This document shows, piece by piece, positions 19,201-27,221 of a stretch of DNA of 64,000 bases (positions are counted from its first letter, which is position 1; the number at the start of each line of letters is the position of its first letter). Below the pieces are notes generated by a model. The model did not search any database. It was given only the letters and a program-made list of their open reading frames with translations, and was not told where the DNA came from. Source of the stretch: PFL25 sp046260155 (GTDB lineage: Bacteria > Chloroflexota > Anaerolineae > Anaerolineales > UBA4823); assembly GCA_046260155.1 (NCBI GenBank), contig JBJYXV010000042.1, forward strand, positions 141,948 to 205,947. Reading direction: 5' to 3'. Both the position numbers and the translations under genes were made by a program.

Positions 19201-19656
19201 TGCCAGGTTAACCGCATCCCCCATGGCAGTATATTCGCCAGCCAGTGCTGATCCCATTTCACCGACTACAGCGACCCCGGTATTGATCCCAACCCTGATG
19301 TTGAAATCCAGGTTGAAACCATCCAGTAAGCGCTTTCTGAAAGCTTGGATACCATCAATCATCTCTAAACCCGCCAAGACTGCGCGCAGCGGGTCGTCTT
19401 CGTGGGCAACAGGTGCGCCAAAAAAAGCCAGCACCGAATCCCCCATCAGGCGAGCTACTGTGCCCCCGTAATGGATCACCGGTTTGGTTAAATAATCAAA
19501 TGCCTCGTTCATGATCTCGGCCCAATCCTCCGGGTCGAGATTTTCCGCCATGGCAGTTGATCCTTTCACATCAGTGAACAGGATCGTGACAACGCGCCTC
19601 TCAGCTGTTAACCTGCGGATCGCTGGAGAGTCTTTTCCTTCGCTATTGATTTGCAT
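16228..19656 (-). CDS. Adenylate/guanylate cyclase-AAA ATPase-TPR regulator
   Basis: 1142-residue multidomain signalling protein. Class III nucleotide cyclase domain at about 20-200: VTILFTDVKGST (metal Asp29), LMGDSVLAFFGAP (Asp73), GDAVNLAARMEE (Asp147, Asn150, Arg154 transition-state residues), VKGKHDPVPVYRV. An ORC/AAA16-type STAND ATPase follows (about 220-560): Walker A GEAGLGKS at 249-256 and Walker B VVLVLDDLHWAD. The C-terminal half is TPR repeats ending near 1130. The order cyclase-ATPase-TPR is the common Chloroflexota/actinobacterial layout, with no receptor domain; output is presumed cAMP or, if the cyclase is only structural, protein contacts. It lies 15 nt after the UBP zinc-finger gene and is probably co-transcribed. 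Confidence 0.92.
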   Translation of the reverse strand: MQINSEGKDSPAIRRLTAERRVVTILFTDVKGSTAMAENLDPEDWAEIMNEAFDYLTKPVIHYGGTVARLMGDSVLAFFGAPVAHEDDPLRAVLAGLEMIDGIQAFRKRLLDGFNLDFNIRVGINTGVAVVGEMGSALAGEYTAMGDAVNLAARMEESADPGAILITDETYRQVAPWIEVDSLGSLDVKGKHDPVPVYRVMGRKEIPTQARGIAGIRSTLVGREREIRSLKSVIGQLFAGNGQIFTLVGEAGLGKSRLIEELHSELEVEHSGEYLWIATRGISYEISRPYGMYVQALRQVCQIGDDEPIDILQSKVRNSFSALSLDQQSGIVNALDILLTVDHKSEESTTPIQGEAVKRAIFSSMLDIWTTKAHEQPVVLVLDDLHWADEASVELTMHLFQLATDVPILFVCAMRPHLDSPAWQLREFARQSAAAFEEFYLEPLVEKDSNQLIDNLLKISNLPGELRESILEKSEGNPFFLEEVVRTLIEKGIIKLSDYESQWQLAPNYEEFDIPDNLHALLLARIDRLDEQARLTLQMASVIGRIFSYQIILEIGKNITDLEGQLATLQQSGLIQVVPQTPELEYMFRHELTREAAYQSILKRQRRDYHRQVGEAIEKLYAGNLAEEAYRLAYHYDSARDFQGALKYYQIAGRQSMKLFANQEASHYFLLAIQLALKLNVTNVQLTELYVQRGRALELINDFDQALDNYEELEELAHTRRDRSLELAALIPQATIYSTPNVKFNPQMGTELSRRALNLAIDLREYEAEAKALWSMMLILTYSGGDLEQAVTYGEQGLRIAKEHDLREVKAFIEHDLARPYMRSGRINEAWAAYENSQAYWREVDNLPMLADNLASLAESYYKAGEFEKSLSYAEEGRLISEEISNVWGRAYNSYVIGPICLEHGEFGEGMQALERTLELSLQANFAAGIIASQMFSSWLYSMLGDLGPAKKLESQIGDFVKQYQSFEPLLFVNQAQYEMYAGHPEKALEIFNQVGSDYSIHSELFFHPFIFTLHVEILLRNRDYESALQIGDHYLDYQDRNAVKILVPDLLNQKARALIGLGEHDRAYQFLLEGRLMASKQGSRRILWAILLDLAELEKDKKLADEMRAEARQIVSYISAHISDPELLKCFRNLPGVRKLG

Positions 19657-19671
19657 TGACCTGCAGTTTTT

Positions 19672-19944
19672 TTACTTGAATCCCACCTTGTCTACATAGC
19701 ACCACATCCAATCCTCGCCAGGTTCAAACGACTTGATGATCGGGTGTTGGGTGGCATTAAAATGCTTGGTGGCGTGCTTATTCTTGGAATTATCGCAGCA
19801 GCCCACATGTCCACAGGTCATACATATTCGCAGATGAACCCACGTATCTCCCATTTCTAAGCATTCCTGGCAGCCCTCCCCGCTGGGAACTACTTCCTGG
19901 ATGGTATGTAAATGCGTGCACTTGGTGTCAGAAATCTCGGACAT
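19672..19944 (-). CDS. UBP-type zinc-finger protein
   Basis: 90-residue protein that is essentially one ZnF-UBP domain: CTHL...CQECLEMGDTWVHLRICMTC (GHVGCCDNS), KHATKHFNATQHPII and C-terminal WMWCYVDK. In eukaryotes this fold binds the ubiquitin C terminus; bacterial stand-alone copies of this size are common but of unknown role. Start ATG 19944 follows AGGAG with 5-nt spacing. It precedes the cyclase-ATPase-TPR gene by 15 nt on the same strand, an arrangement suggesting a two-gene operon. Confidence 0.85.
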   Translation of the reverse strand: MSEISDTKCTHLHTIQEVVPSGEGCQECLEMGDTWVHLRICMTCGHVGCCDNSKNKHATKHFNATQHPIIKSFEPGEDWMWCYVDKVGFK

Positions 19945-20054
19945 AAACACTCCTTTTTGAGCAATTATAACTTCTTATGCACATCTCGTGAATATCAATT
20001 CACAGAGAATTAATCCATTTTGGGGTCTTTTTAGGATTTCACAAAGAAATTTCA

Positions 20055-20083
20055 TTAACAAACCTCAATTTATCTTGTACAAT
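20055..20083 (+). promoter_or_regulatory. Putative sigma70 promoter for the channel gene
   Basis: TTAACA (20055-20060), 17-nt spacer, TACAAT (20078-20083). It would give a leader of about 240 nt before the channel start at 20332. Confidence 0.5.
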
Positions 20084-20226
20084 AATGGTAAGAGGACAGA
20101 GCAATTACAATTTTATAAGCGTTCATTAGGATTGTTCACGATATTCTCTGCCAATTTCGCTCTCAAAAAGCGGTGGTTTTTTAAATGCCAAAAAATCGAT
20201 ATCTGAACAATGGATTAAGCACGCCT

Positions 20227-20266
20227 GAAAGGAGGTGATACACGCTTAATAAGTATCCACGCCTTA
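20227..20266 (+). promoter_or_regulatory. Very strong Shine-Dalgarno-like site without a gene behind it
   Basis: GAAAGGAGGTGAT (20227-20239) is a 13-nt match to the complement of the 16S rRNA 3' end, yet no start codon with a usable frame follows at normal spacing. GGTGATAC can pair with GTATC.AC a few bases later, hiding part of the site. It lies about 90 nt before the channel start, which has its own GGAGGAAG site. Confidence 0.4.
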
Positions 20267-20331
20267 TCCACGAAAATCTGCTTTAACTTGTCAAAACCCC
20301 TTAATTCTATTTCATTGCAGGAGGAAGATCA

Positions 20332-21822
20332 ATGGGACCTATTCAAGAATTTTTTACACAGCCTGTGGGCAGTACGATCTATAATCTGCTGATTGCCCTG
20401 GTAATCCTGATCGTTGGCTACATCGTAGCCAGAATCTTAGGAAGCCTTACCCGTCGACTGCTCAAACGCCTCAGCCTTGACAACCGCCTGGTTGAATGGT
20501 TGAGTGAACCCGATAACCCGCGGGAATTCAATATAGAAAATATCATCGCTTCGGTCGTTTTCTGGTTAGCAATGCTATTTGTGCTTGTGGCATTTTTTAA
20601 TCGCTTGAACCTGACCGCGCTGGCAAGTCCAATCCAGTCATTTCTCAATAATTTCACAACAGATTATCTACCCCGTTTAGTCGGTGCAGGAGTGCTGCTA
20701 TTCATAGCTTGGCTGGTTGCGGTTGCTTTACGCTTCCTTGTGATAAAGGGTGGTGCACTTTTGAAGGTTGACGAACGCCTGACAAAGTATGCAGCTCTCA
20801 AGGATGAAGAACAAGTTTCCTTTATCAAAACCCTGGGAGTGGCTGTTTACTGGTTCACATTGTTGCTGTTCCTGCCCTCGGTCTTGGCTGCTCTGGGGAT
20901 CCAGCAGATCGCAACTTCAATACAGGTTGTTTTCGCTCAGATCTTCGAATACGTCCCCAACGTACTGGCAGCTGGTGTGATCGTTCTCGTCGGCTGGTTC
21001 ATCGCCCGGGTCGTGCGCCAGGTCGTCGAAGGTTTGTTGAAAGCAATCGGCACAGATCAAGCCGGACAGCGGGTTGGAATTTCCGAGGAACGTTCTCTGT
21101 CCGAGATCGTCGGGCTGATCCTGTACATTTCAATCTTCGTGGTGGCGATCATCGCGGCATTGGATGCACTGAACATTCCTGCCATCACAGTTCCCGCCAC
21201 CCAGATGCTGAGCACGTTCATCAATGTGATTCCAAGTCTGATTGGCGCAGCGCTGATCCTAGTAGTAGCGTACTATGTTGGCCGTCTGGTTGCTAATCTG
21301 GTGCGTGACCTGCTGGGCGGAATTGGTGTGGATACGTTACCTGAGAAACTGGGAATCACCTGGAGTGCAACAACCACTCTCTCACAGTGGATCGGTTATC
21401 TGATCCTGGTTGCTATCATGCTCTTCGCAGTGGTTTCAGCCACCGAAATGCTCGGTTCCGCTGCCTTGACAGAAATCATGAACGTCTTTATCGCCTTCTT
21501 CTGGAAGGTAGTCCTGGCAATAGTGATCCTGGCCATCGGGCTTTACTTTGCGAACCTGGTTTACAATGCGGTGATGAAAACTGGTATGGGTAATGCCAAT
21601 TTCATTGGTAGATTAGCGCAGGTGGCGATCGTCATCTTCGCGGCTGCGATAGCCCTGCGCCAGATCGGAGTCGCAAACGAGATCATCAACCTGGCATTCG
21701 GCATCACGCTTGCTGCCATCGGTTTAGCAGCTGCACTATCATTTGGACTGGGTACACAGAAAATCGCGGAACGCGAATTGGACAATTTCCTGACTAAGAT
21801 GCGCAAACCCGATGACAAATAA
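20332..21822 (+). CDS. Mechanosensitive-channel-like TM-helix-repeat protein
   Basis: 496-residue membrane protein built from repeats of the 'TM helix' (CmpX/MscS-associated) unit; about ten hydrophobic helices, grouped in pairs separated by short amphipathic segments such as GYIVARILGSLTRRLLKRL and GWFIARVVRQVVEGLLKAIG. It ends without the soluble MscS beta domain but with a last helix pair (IGLAAALSFGLGTQKIAERELDNF), the segment that in MscS-like proteins lines the pore. It is probably an osmotic- or tension-responsive channel. ATG 20332 is preceded by GCAGGAGGAAG. A terminator follows directly. Confidence 0.82.
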   Translation: MGPIQEFFTQPVGSTIYNLLIALVILIVGYIVARILGSLTRRLLKRLSLDNRLVEWLSEPDNPREFNIENIIASVVFWLAMLFVLVAFFNRLNLTALASPIQSFLNNFTTDYLPRLVGAGVLLFIAWLVAVALRFLVIKGGALLKVDERLTKYAALKDEEQVSFIKTLGVAVYWFTLLLFLPSVLAALGIQQIATSIQVVFAQIFEYVPNVLAAGVIVLVGWFIARVVRQVVEGLLKAIGTDQAGQRVGISEERSLSEIVGLILYISIFVVAIIAALDALNIPAITVPATQMLSTFINVIPSLIGAALILVVAYYVGRLVANLVRDLLGGIGVDTLPEKLGITWSATTTLSQWIGYLILVAIMLFAVVSATEMLGSAALTEIMNVFIAFFWKVVLAIVILAIGLYFANLVYNAVMKTGMGNANFIGRLAQVAIVIFAAAIALRQIGVANEIINLAFGITLAAIGLAAALSFGLGTQKIAERELDNFLTKMRKPDDK

Positions 21823-21852
21823 AAGCCTTAGTTAGCAACAATCAAAATCAAT

Positions 21853-21885
21853 GCCCTGGATGATTACCAGATCCAGGGCATTTTT
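21853..21885 (+). terminator. Rho-independent terminator after the channel gene
   Basis: GCCCTGGAT / ATCCAGGGC perfect 9-bp stem, 9-nt loop, then ATTTTTG. Confidence 0.85.
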
Positions 21886-22063
21886 GATCACGAATATCCA
21901 TATTAACGGGAGAATTACCAGCCTCAGGCATGCCTCCCGCTGACAAGCAGCCCCTTGAATATGTTCACCTCCATGGAGATCGCAGGCACCGAAAACCCAA
22001 TATATCTACCCACATGATCCGAAACCGAACTGATCGATAGCGGGTACTTTTCTCCAGCATAAA

Positions 22064-22753
22064 TCAATCCAACCGAAAACGGTAGCCATAATCCTTTAAC
22101 CACTCCCTGCGGTGCTTGTAATCTGGCATGATTTGAGCAAGCGAGCTCCAGAAATCCTTTGAATGGTTCCTGATGCGCAGGTGGATTAACTCGTGGATGA
22201 TAACGTAATCGATCACTTCGCAAGGAGCCATAACCAAACGCCAGGGAAAATTCAGAGAACCTTTCGGACCGCAGGAACCCCAGCGCGTTTTGGCGCTGTT
22301 GATGCGGATCTTTGAGTATGAAAACCCATATCTCTGTGCCAGGTCAGCGGTGCGATCTTTGATTACTCTGTTAGCCTGTTTTCGGTACCATCTCGTGAAA
22401 ACCACCAGCGCAGACTCTTGGAAATCAGCAGCCAGGTAAAACCTATCTGTAAGCACCAGCCGGGGATCATCACGATCCACGATCTCCAATGGATATGAAG
22501 TGCCTAAAAAAAGGAATTCTTCACCAAGGACAAATTGTTTTGGAGGCGTCTCCTTTGCCCGTTTAAAAGCCAGCTTTTGTTTTTTTACGATCCAAGATTT
22601 TTTATCTTCCAGCAAGTGGAAAATTTCAACCTTTGAAGCGTGAAAAGGTGCCCGGACAATTACACCTCCATCCTGATCAATCTCGATCCCAATGGATTTT
22701 CTATTCGAGCGGATTAGCTGATCGATGCGAACCCCTGAATTGGTTTCCCTCAT
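22064..22753 (-). CDS. DUF45/YgjP-type metallopeptidase
   Basis: 229-residue protein of the YgjP-like (M48-clan, DUF45) family, predicted zinc metallopeptidase and known near restriction and toxin genes in other genomes. N-terminal beta-rich half (VRAPFHASKVEIFHLLEDKKSWI) and C-terminal half with TRWGSCGPKGSLNFPWRL and the active-site helix HELIHLRIRNHSKDFW (HExxH plus third His). Its start overlaps the stop of the amylase gene by 4 nt (ATGA), so it is the downstream gene of a two-gene operon; the link of an amylase and a peptidase is unexplained. Confidence 0.88.
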   Translation of the reverse strand: MRETNSGVRIDQLIRSNRKSIGIEIDQDGGVIVRAPFHASKVEIFHLLEDKKSWIVKKQKLAFKRAKETPPKQFVLGEEFLFLGTSYPLEIVDRDDPRLVLTDRFYLAADFQESALVVFTRWYRKQANRVIKDRTADLAQRYGFSYSKIRINSAKTRWGSCGPKGSLNFPWRLVMAPCEVIDYVIIHELIHLRIRNHSKDFWSSLAQIMPDYKHRREWLKDYGYRFRLD

Positions 22754-24219
22754 TCGAAGGTGATCTCAAAGACATGCACGTTCCAGGCTGGCATATCCAG
22801 GTATAAACCACACTGGTCCAAATCGTCCCCACTGCGCAGGTAATTGGATTCAGTTAGCAGGTCCTCCAATCTGACCTGCTTACCGGAAAGGTTCGTCCAG
22901 GGTAAACGGATATAACACTGGCTTTGATGTGACGAATAATTGACAGCAACCAGGATCCGACCGTGCTTTTCATCCCCCCAGGAGAAAGCCACAAAACTAT
23001 CCCAGGTCCAATTGCTCTGCCAGGCAGGTAAACACTCCAGGAGCTGCCAGCTTCCGTTGCGCAGGACCGGAGAGCGAACAATTTCTAATAATCGAGCATA
23101 GAAAGCCCAGATCTTCGGATCTGGGTGTTCTTCTATCGTCCGGCAAAGCTGCATCGGGATGTGGATATGACTGCCAACCAGCTGGCCCTGGTGGAAGAAT
23201 CTCATCCCAGGAGTCAAATAAGTGATCGCAGCAGCAGCCGGAAGGACCTGGGGCGGGAAAACTTCCGCGGCCCGGTTTTCATCGTGATTCTCCAGGAAGC
23301 GGACCGACTTCGATTGAAAATCCAAATCGGCGAGCAGGTGCTCCCGCGCTGGGCGCGCTTCTTGAGCAAGCAGACGATCATACAGGCGTTTATCATAGGT
23401 GTAATCAAAACCCTGTTCCTGGAGAGACCACTCCAAATCCCAATAGACCTCGGCAATAAATTTGAACTCCGGATTGACAGCCCGGGTTTCCTGAATGGCT
23501 TGTGTCCAAAAAGGCCGTATTTCAATCCCCCAGGTGTTCTTAAATACCTCTGGCAACACCAACATCGCCATGTCACACCGTACACCATCACAAAGTCCAG
23601 CGATTTTGATCAGCTCCGCACGCATGGCTGCCTGAAGTCCGGGATTCCCGTAATTCAATTGGAAGGTATCTGACCAACCTTTGAAGTATGGATCGCGACC
23701 AAAAGCATAGACTCTCTCACCATCCTGGGTCTTACCGAAATTGAAGGGCTGGCTGCGTAATTGTTCTTCTCTGCCGGGAAGGTAGTAATCAGGGTGCAGG
23801 GTCAGCCAGGGATGATCACGGGCGGTATGGTTAGGGATGAAATCAAGCAACAGGTGCATTCCGCGGCTTTTCAGTTTCTCGCGCAGGAGTGCCAGGCCAT
23901 GTTCGCCACCCAGATCCAAGCTGACCACGTAACCTGTATTCGCAAAGGGTGAGCTGCAAACATCTTCGGGACTGAAATCCGGGAGCGTCTCCTGGTAAAC
24001 CTGACGCAGCTCGGGATCTTCAAGTGCGATTTGGCGCCCGAACTCACTCGTGCGCCAGACACCCAGGAGCCAGATCCAATCGAAACCGAGCATGGAGATG
24101 CGCTCCAGTTCTTCCTGCGGAACATTGGCAAGCGTAATCTGGCGACCATATTTCGCAGATAGGCTTCGCAGCCAAACTCGCGTGTTGATCTGGTACATGG
24201 AAGGGTAAAGCGGTTTCAT
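22750..24219 (-). CDS. GH13 alpha-amylase-family protein
   Basis: 489-residue GH13 glycosidase. ATG 24219 (AAAGAGAAG upstream) is preferred over the GTG at 24234. Motifs: FDWIWLLGVW, LLLDFIPNHTARDHPW, GVRCDMAML (nucleophile Asp), FIAEVYWDLEW (acid/base Glu) and RFLENHDENRAAE (third Asp). The N-terminal strand MYQINTRVWL and the conserved YFKGWSDTFQLNYGNP place it with uncharacterised bacterial amylases found in glycogen or trehalose contexts. All catalytic residues are present. Substrate unknown; only the DUF45 gene is coupled to it. Confidence 0.88.
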   Translation of the reverse strand: MKPLYPSMYQINTRVWLRSLSAKYGRQITLANVPQEELERISMLGFDWIWLLGVWRTSEFGRQIALEDPELRQVYQETLPDFSPEDVCSSPFANTGYVVSLDLGGEHGLALLREKLKSRGMHLLLDFIPNHTARDHPWLTLHPDYYLPGREEQLRSQPFNFGKTQDGERVYAFGRDPYFKGWSDTFQLNYGNPGLQAAMRAELIKIAGLCDGVRCDMAMLVLPEVFKNTWGIEIRPFWTQAIQETRAVNPEFKFIAEVYWDLEWSLQEQGFDYTYDKRLYDRLLAQEARPAREHLLADLDFQSKSVRFLENHDENRAAEVFPPQVLPAAAAITYLTPGMRFFHQGQLVGSHIHIPMQLCRTIEEHPDPKIWAFYARLLEIVRSPVLRNGSWQLLECLPAWQSNWTWDSFVAFSWGDEKHGRILVAVNYSSHQSQCYIRLPWTNLSGKQVRLEDLLTESNYLRSGDDLDQCGLYLDMPAWNVHVFEITFE

Positions 24220-24330
24220 CGTCTTCTCTTTCACTCTGTCCAGGTTCGAGAATCTGGATCTATTTTATACCCGGAAATATGGCTGCGACCATCGAATCTC
24301 GATCATTTCCTTCCCCATTAGCTTGTGGGT

Positions 24331-25176
24331 TTATATTGCGATCAAGATCACCGATAATAACACAAGAACCACTCCGATCCATTGGCGCTGGTTTAGACGT
24401 TCCTGTAGCAAAATCCAAGCTAAAAACACCGTCGCTGCCGGATATAAAGAAGACAATACAGCTGCGATATCCAATCGACCGTAGCGGGTAGCTAAAATAT
24501 AGAACAGGTTACCACCAGTATCAAATATGCCTGCTATTACGATCAGCGGTAGTTGAACGAATGTGGGTCTACCCAATTTGTGAAGCAACAATCCAACCAG
24601 CAAGATAAAGAGGACTGATGAGCCACGGGCAAATACGAGAGGCCAGATTGTCGCCTGATCGCTTGCATGGGCGATTACTATGAAGAACAACCCAAAACCT
24701 AAACCAGCGATTAATGGGGTGACCAGGTCATGAAGCACCAGGTTGCTTTGTCCATTCCCGCGCGAGATGATCCAGACCGCCCCCAGGGCGAGGATAATAC
24801 CAACGGAATCAGCTACAGATGGCAGACCACTATCAAATGCACTGAAGACCACAGGGACAATGGCGGCAGTCACTGCAGTCAGTGGTGCAACGATTCCCAT
24901 CGGGCCTCGCGCCAATCCTGTGTACAGGGCTACAAGCCCAGCTGCACCGCAGACACCAGCCACGGCCCCCAGGATTGCAGCTTCCGAAGAATAGGGCTCG
25001 CGGTATAACAGGGAAACCCCCAGAGCCAGGATTACCAAGCTGGCAAATTGCGAAAGGACGACAACAGTGTAAGCGCTGGTACGCTTGGAAGCCAATCCAC
25101 CACTGAAGTCGCCTGCTCCCCAAGCAAAGGCTGACAATAAACCAAAAAAGACTACCAATAATTCAGTGCCAGGCAT
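24331..25176 (-). CDS. EamA (DMT superfamily) transporter
   Basis: 281-residue protein with ten hydrophobic helices in two EamA repeats (about 1-135 and 145-281), the drug/metabolite transporter fold. The motif AFAWGAGDFSGGLASKR after the first helix is typical, and the second repeat ends with AVLSSLYPAATVFLAWILLQERLNQRQW. ATG 25176 is preceded by GGAG at 6-nt spacing. The family exports amino acids, nucleotides or drugs; specificity cannot be read. It is divergent from the membrane-protein/XRE pair. Confidence 0.88.
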   Translation of the reverse strand: MPGTELLVVFFGLLSAFAWGAGDFSGGLASKRTSAYTVVVLSQFASLVILALGVSLLYREPYSSEAAILGAVAGVCGAAGLVALYTGLARGPMGIVAPLTAVTAAIVPVVFSAFDSGLPSVADSVGIILALGAVWIISRGNGQSNLVLHDLVTPLIAGLGFGLFFIVIAHASDQATIWPLVFARGSSVLFILLVGLLLHKLGRPTFVQLPLIVIAGIFDTGGNLFYILATRYGRLDIAAVLSSLYPAATVFLAWILLQERLNQRQWIGVVLVLLSVILIAI

Positions 25177-25280
25177 TTTGAACTCCAACCAATTTTATCC
25201 TGAATTTGTCGACCAGCAGGGTTAGCTCGAAATTCTTGCTAACGGCTCGCCTCTTGATGGATAAAAGAGTCCATAATTAC

Positions 25281-25348
25281 TTGACTTTATGTAACTTATA
25301 TGTTACTATATGTATATAATATGTTACCTTTTGGTAAATACAGGTTAC
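25281..25348 (+). promoter_or_regulatory. Promoter with XRE-type operator repeats
   Basis: TTGACT (25281-25286), 17-nt spacer, TACTAT (25304-25309). An inverted repeat GTAAC-N6-GTTAC (25291-25306) covers the spacer and -10; further GTTAC copies occur at 25323-25327 and 25344-25348, and GGTAA at 25333-25337. The placement suits autorepression by the XRE protein encoded two genes on. Confidence 0.65.
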
Positions 25349-25383
25349 TACCTACTCGTAAATTATTGAAGCAGGAGTCAAAC

Positions 25384-25830
25384 ATGACCACTCAAATCGA
25401 ACTTTATGACCAGGAGCGCAAGCGGTACCGCAGTGGCTTGCTTGCCGGGTCGATCATATTCCTAATAGCCTGGTTTGGATACATCCTAGTGAGAGTATCC
25501 TCCCAGTCGATGGATCTGATGTATCCCATCGTGATGATCGTGCTGGTTCTCTCTCTGGTCGTCCAGGCATATTTTGCGTTAAGAATAACATTACTTGAAA
25601 GGCAGATCCGCAAAGATGTGGAATTCAACGAGGCTTTGAATAATGAATTAATCCAATACAACGAACTGAAAGCCTGGCGGGCTGCTTTTTTCGCCGTGAT
25701 TGGCTTCACCGCAATAACCGCTGCGTTCTCATTCTTCGTAGAATTTAATGACCTGATGCTGATCTTACTGACCTTGCTCCTGATCGGGTTTGGCGCGCAC
25801 AACCTGGCAGTTTACCTGCTGTACAGGTAA
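25384..25830 (+). CDS. Four-helix membrane protein paired with an XRE regulator
   Basis: 148-residue integral membrane protein with four hydrophobic helices (about 18-38, 43-62, 98-118, 123-143) and a charged central loop. ATG 25384 follows AGGAGTC. It resembles DUF2178-type proteins, small membrane proteins regularly followed by a short XRE repressor, as here with a 4-nt gap. Function unknown; such pairs are thought to be stress- or growth-phase-controlled, which is inference from arrangement only. Confidence 0.75.
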   Translation: MTTQIELYDQERKRYRSGLLAGSIIFLIAWFGYILVRVSSQSMDLMYPIVMIVLVLSLVVQAYFALRITLLERQIRKDVEFNEALNNELIQYNELKAWRAAFFAVIGFTAITAAFSFFVEFNDLMLILLTLLLIGFGAHNLAVYLLYR

Positions 25831-25834
25831 TCTC

Positions 25835-26050
25835 ATGGGCGAGAAATCACTCACCAACACGCTGAAAGTGCACAGAGCGATGAAAGATCTGACCCAGGAA
25901 GAGCTGGCTGAAATGGTAGCCGTAACTCGTAAAACGATCAACACCATTGAGAACAGGAAATACATCCCCTCCACCTACCTGGCATTGAAGCTGGCCAGGG
26001 CATTAGACACCTCGGTGGAGGATTTATTTCAAATCGATTCCCTGGAGTAA
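25835..26050 (+). CDS. Short XRE/Cro-type HTH regulator
   Basis: 71-residue DNA-binding protein consisting of one HTH_3 domain: LKVHRAMKDLTQEELAEMV, VTRKTINTIENRKYIPSTYLALKLARAL. It lacks any effector domain. ATG 25835 starts 4 nt after the membrane-protein stop, so the two are an operon. The likely target is the GTAAC/GTTAC repeat cluster at the operon promoter. Confidence 0.88.
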   Translation: MGEKSLTNTLKVHRAMKDLTQEELAEMVAVTRKTINTIENRKYIPSTYLALKLARALDTSVEDLFQIDSLE

Positions 26051-26073
26051 ACCTGGACCTGCATCGTCCCATG

Positions 26074-27141
26074 CTAACCGTTCAAAGCCTGCAGGATGAA
26101 ATATTGGAGTAACATCACCATTAAAGGCAAAGCGATTGCTGTGAGCACCAGCCTGGCAGTTTCCACCCTCCAGGGCCATGTTTGGACGGCACTCAACCTG
26201 CTTTGTTGTACCTGTAAGCTGAGGATTGTTCCATTCACACTTTCATTCGCTGCAAAATCACCACGATCAACAGAATCGTTGAACTGGTTAAAAATAACTT
26301 CGAAGCGAAGATCTAGCTCGTGGAGCGCCTTCTTCTTCTCCGCCTCGATCATCCTGTGAATTCCCCACAAGGGCCAAACGAATACAAAAACTGCGATCAA
26401 CGTGAAGATTACCAGGTATCCGATGAGCACTGGATCAGTAAATAATTCGGGATTGATCAGCATCCAGACATAAACGAAAACCAGGAGACTCAAAGCCGTT
26501 GAGCCAGTCAGTCTGGAGAAAGATTGTACTGGCTCTAATTGGTAAAGATTGATGCGAAGATAGTGTGAGTTGATCGTGCTTACCAGGCGCAACTGCCGGA
26601 TCGTGTGATAAATCAACACACCCAATAAAAATGCAGAACATTTATCAATAATGTGGAATACAGCTGAGTATATTGGCAGCTGCTGGAGCGCTGAGTATCG
26701 CACAGGTTCAATCGAAACCAGAGGAGTCAGGATCGTCAGGACCGTTAATACAAATCCTGCAATCAGCGGACCAAGGGTAGGCATGTTCACCAACCTGTAT
26801 GCGTATTGGTCAAAATCCCGATCTGAGAAGTCGAGCACGGATCTCATCAATCCGAATGCCCTTCCAGCCTGGCTGTCAAGCAGGAGGAGCAGCACCAGCA
26901 GGTAAGGAATCGCAAAACTGTTAAAGAAGATTATTGGCAGCAGCTCAGTGGAAACCGAACCAGCCTCCAACCAGAGCAGTACCACTTGAAGAATCACTAG
27001 TGAAATCCCCAGAATGAGATGGAACACCCACATATTTAACGCCAGTGTTTCGATCCAGTTATTGAGTTGATCGAACCAGCTCGGTTTGTAAAATTGAGAT
27101 CCCTGTTCCCGGGTTTGAGGTCCAGCTGATTGAATATCCAT
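26074..27141 (-). CDS. Polytopic membrane protein of unknown function
   Basis: 355 residues, six or more hydrophobic segments (about 38-60, 72-94, 128-148, 160-180, 220-240, 246-268, and one at the C terminus 330-352). A charged cytoplasmic-type segment of about 60 residues with coiled-coil character (EAEKKKALHELDLRFEVIFNQF) lies between the sixth and last helices. No family recognised. Convergent with the XRE gene; 80 nt beyond the alcohol dehydrogenase-like gene on the same strand. Confidence 0.7.
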   Translation of the reverse strand: MDIQSAGPQTREQGSQFYKPSWFDQLNNWIETLALNMWVFHLILGISLVILQVVLLWLEAGSVSTELLPIIFFNSFAIPYLLVLLLLLDSQAGRAFGLMRSVLDFSDRDFDQYAYRLVNMPTLGPLIAGFVLTVLTILTPLVSIEPVRYSALQQLPIYSAVFHIIDKCSAFLLGVLIYHTIRQLRLVSTINSHYLRINLYQLEPVQSFSRLTGSTALSLLVFVYVWMLINPELFTDPVLIGYLVIFTLIAVFVFVWPLWGIHRMIEAEKKKALHELDLRFEVIFNQFNDSVDRGDFAANESVNGTILSLQVQQSRLSAVQTWPWRVETARLVLTAIALPLMVMLLQYFILQALNG

Positions 27142-27221
27142 TGAATTTTGTGCTGATTTCGTTTGCGTGTGGGTTAACCTTCGATGGTATCCTGTTGTTT
27201 CCCCATCGAGTAGTTTGCTGC

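Noticed and set aside
19988..20206. 72-codon frame before the channel gene
   Set aside because: Overlaps the promoter of the channel gene and has no ribosome site or recognisable content.
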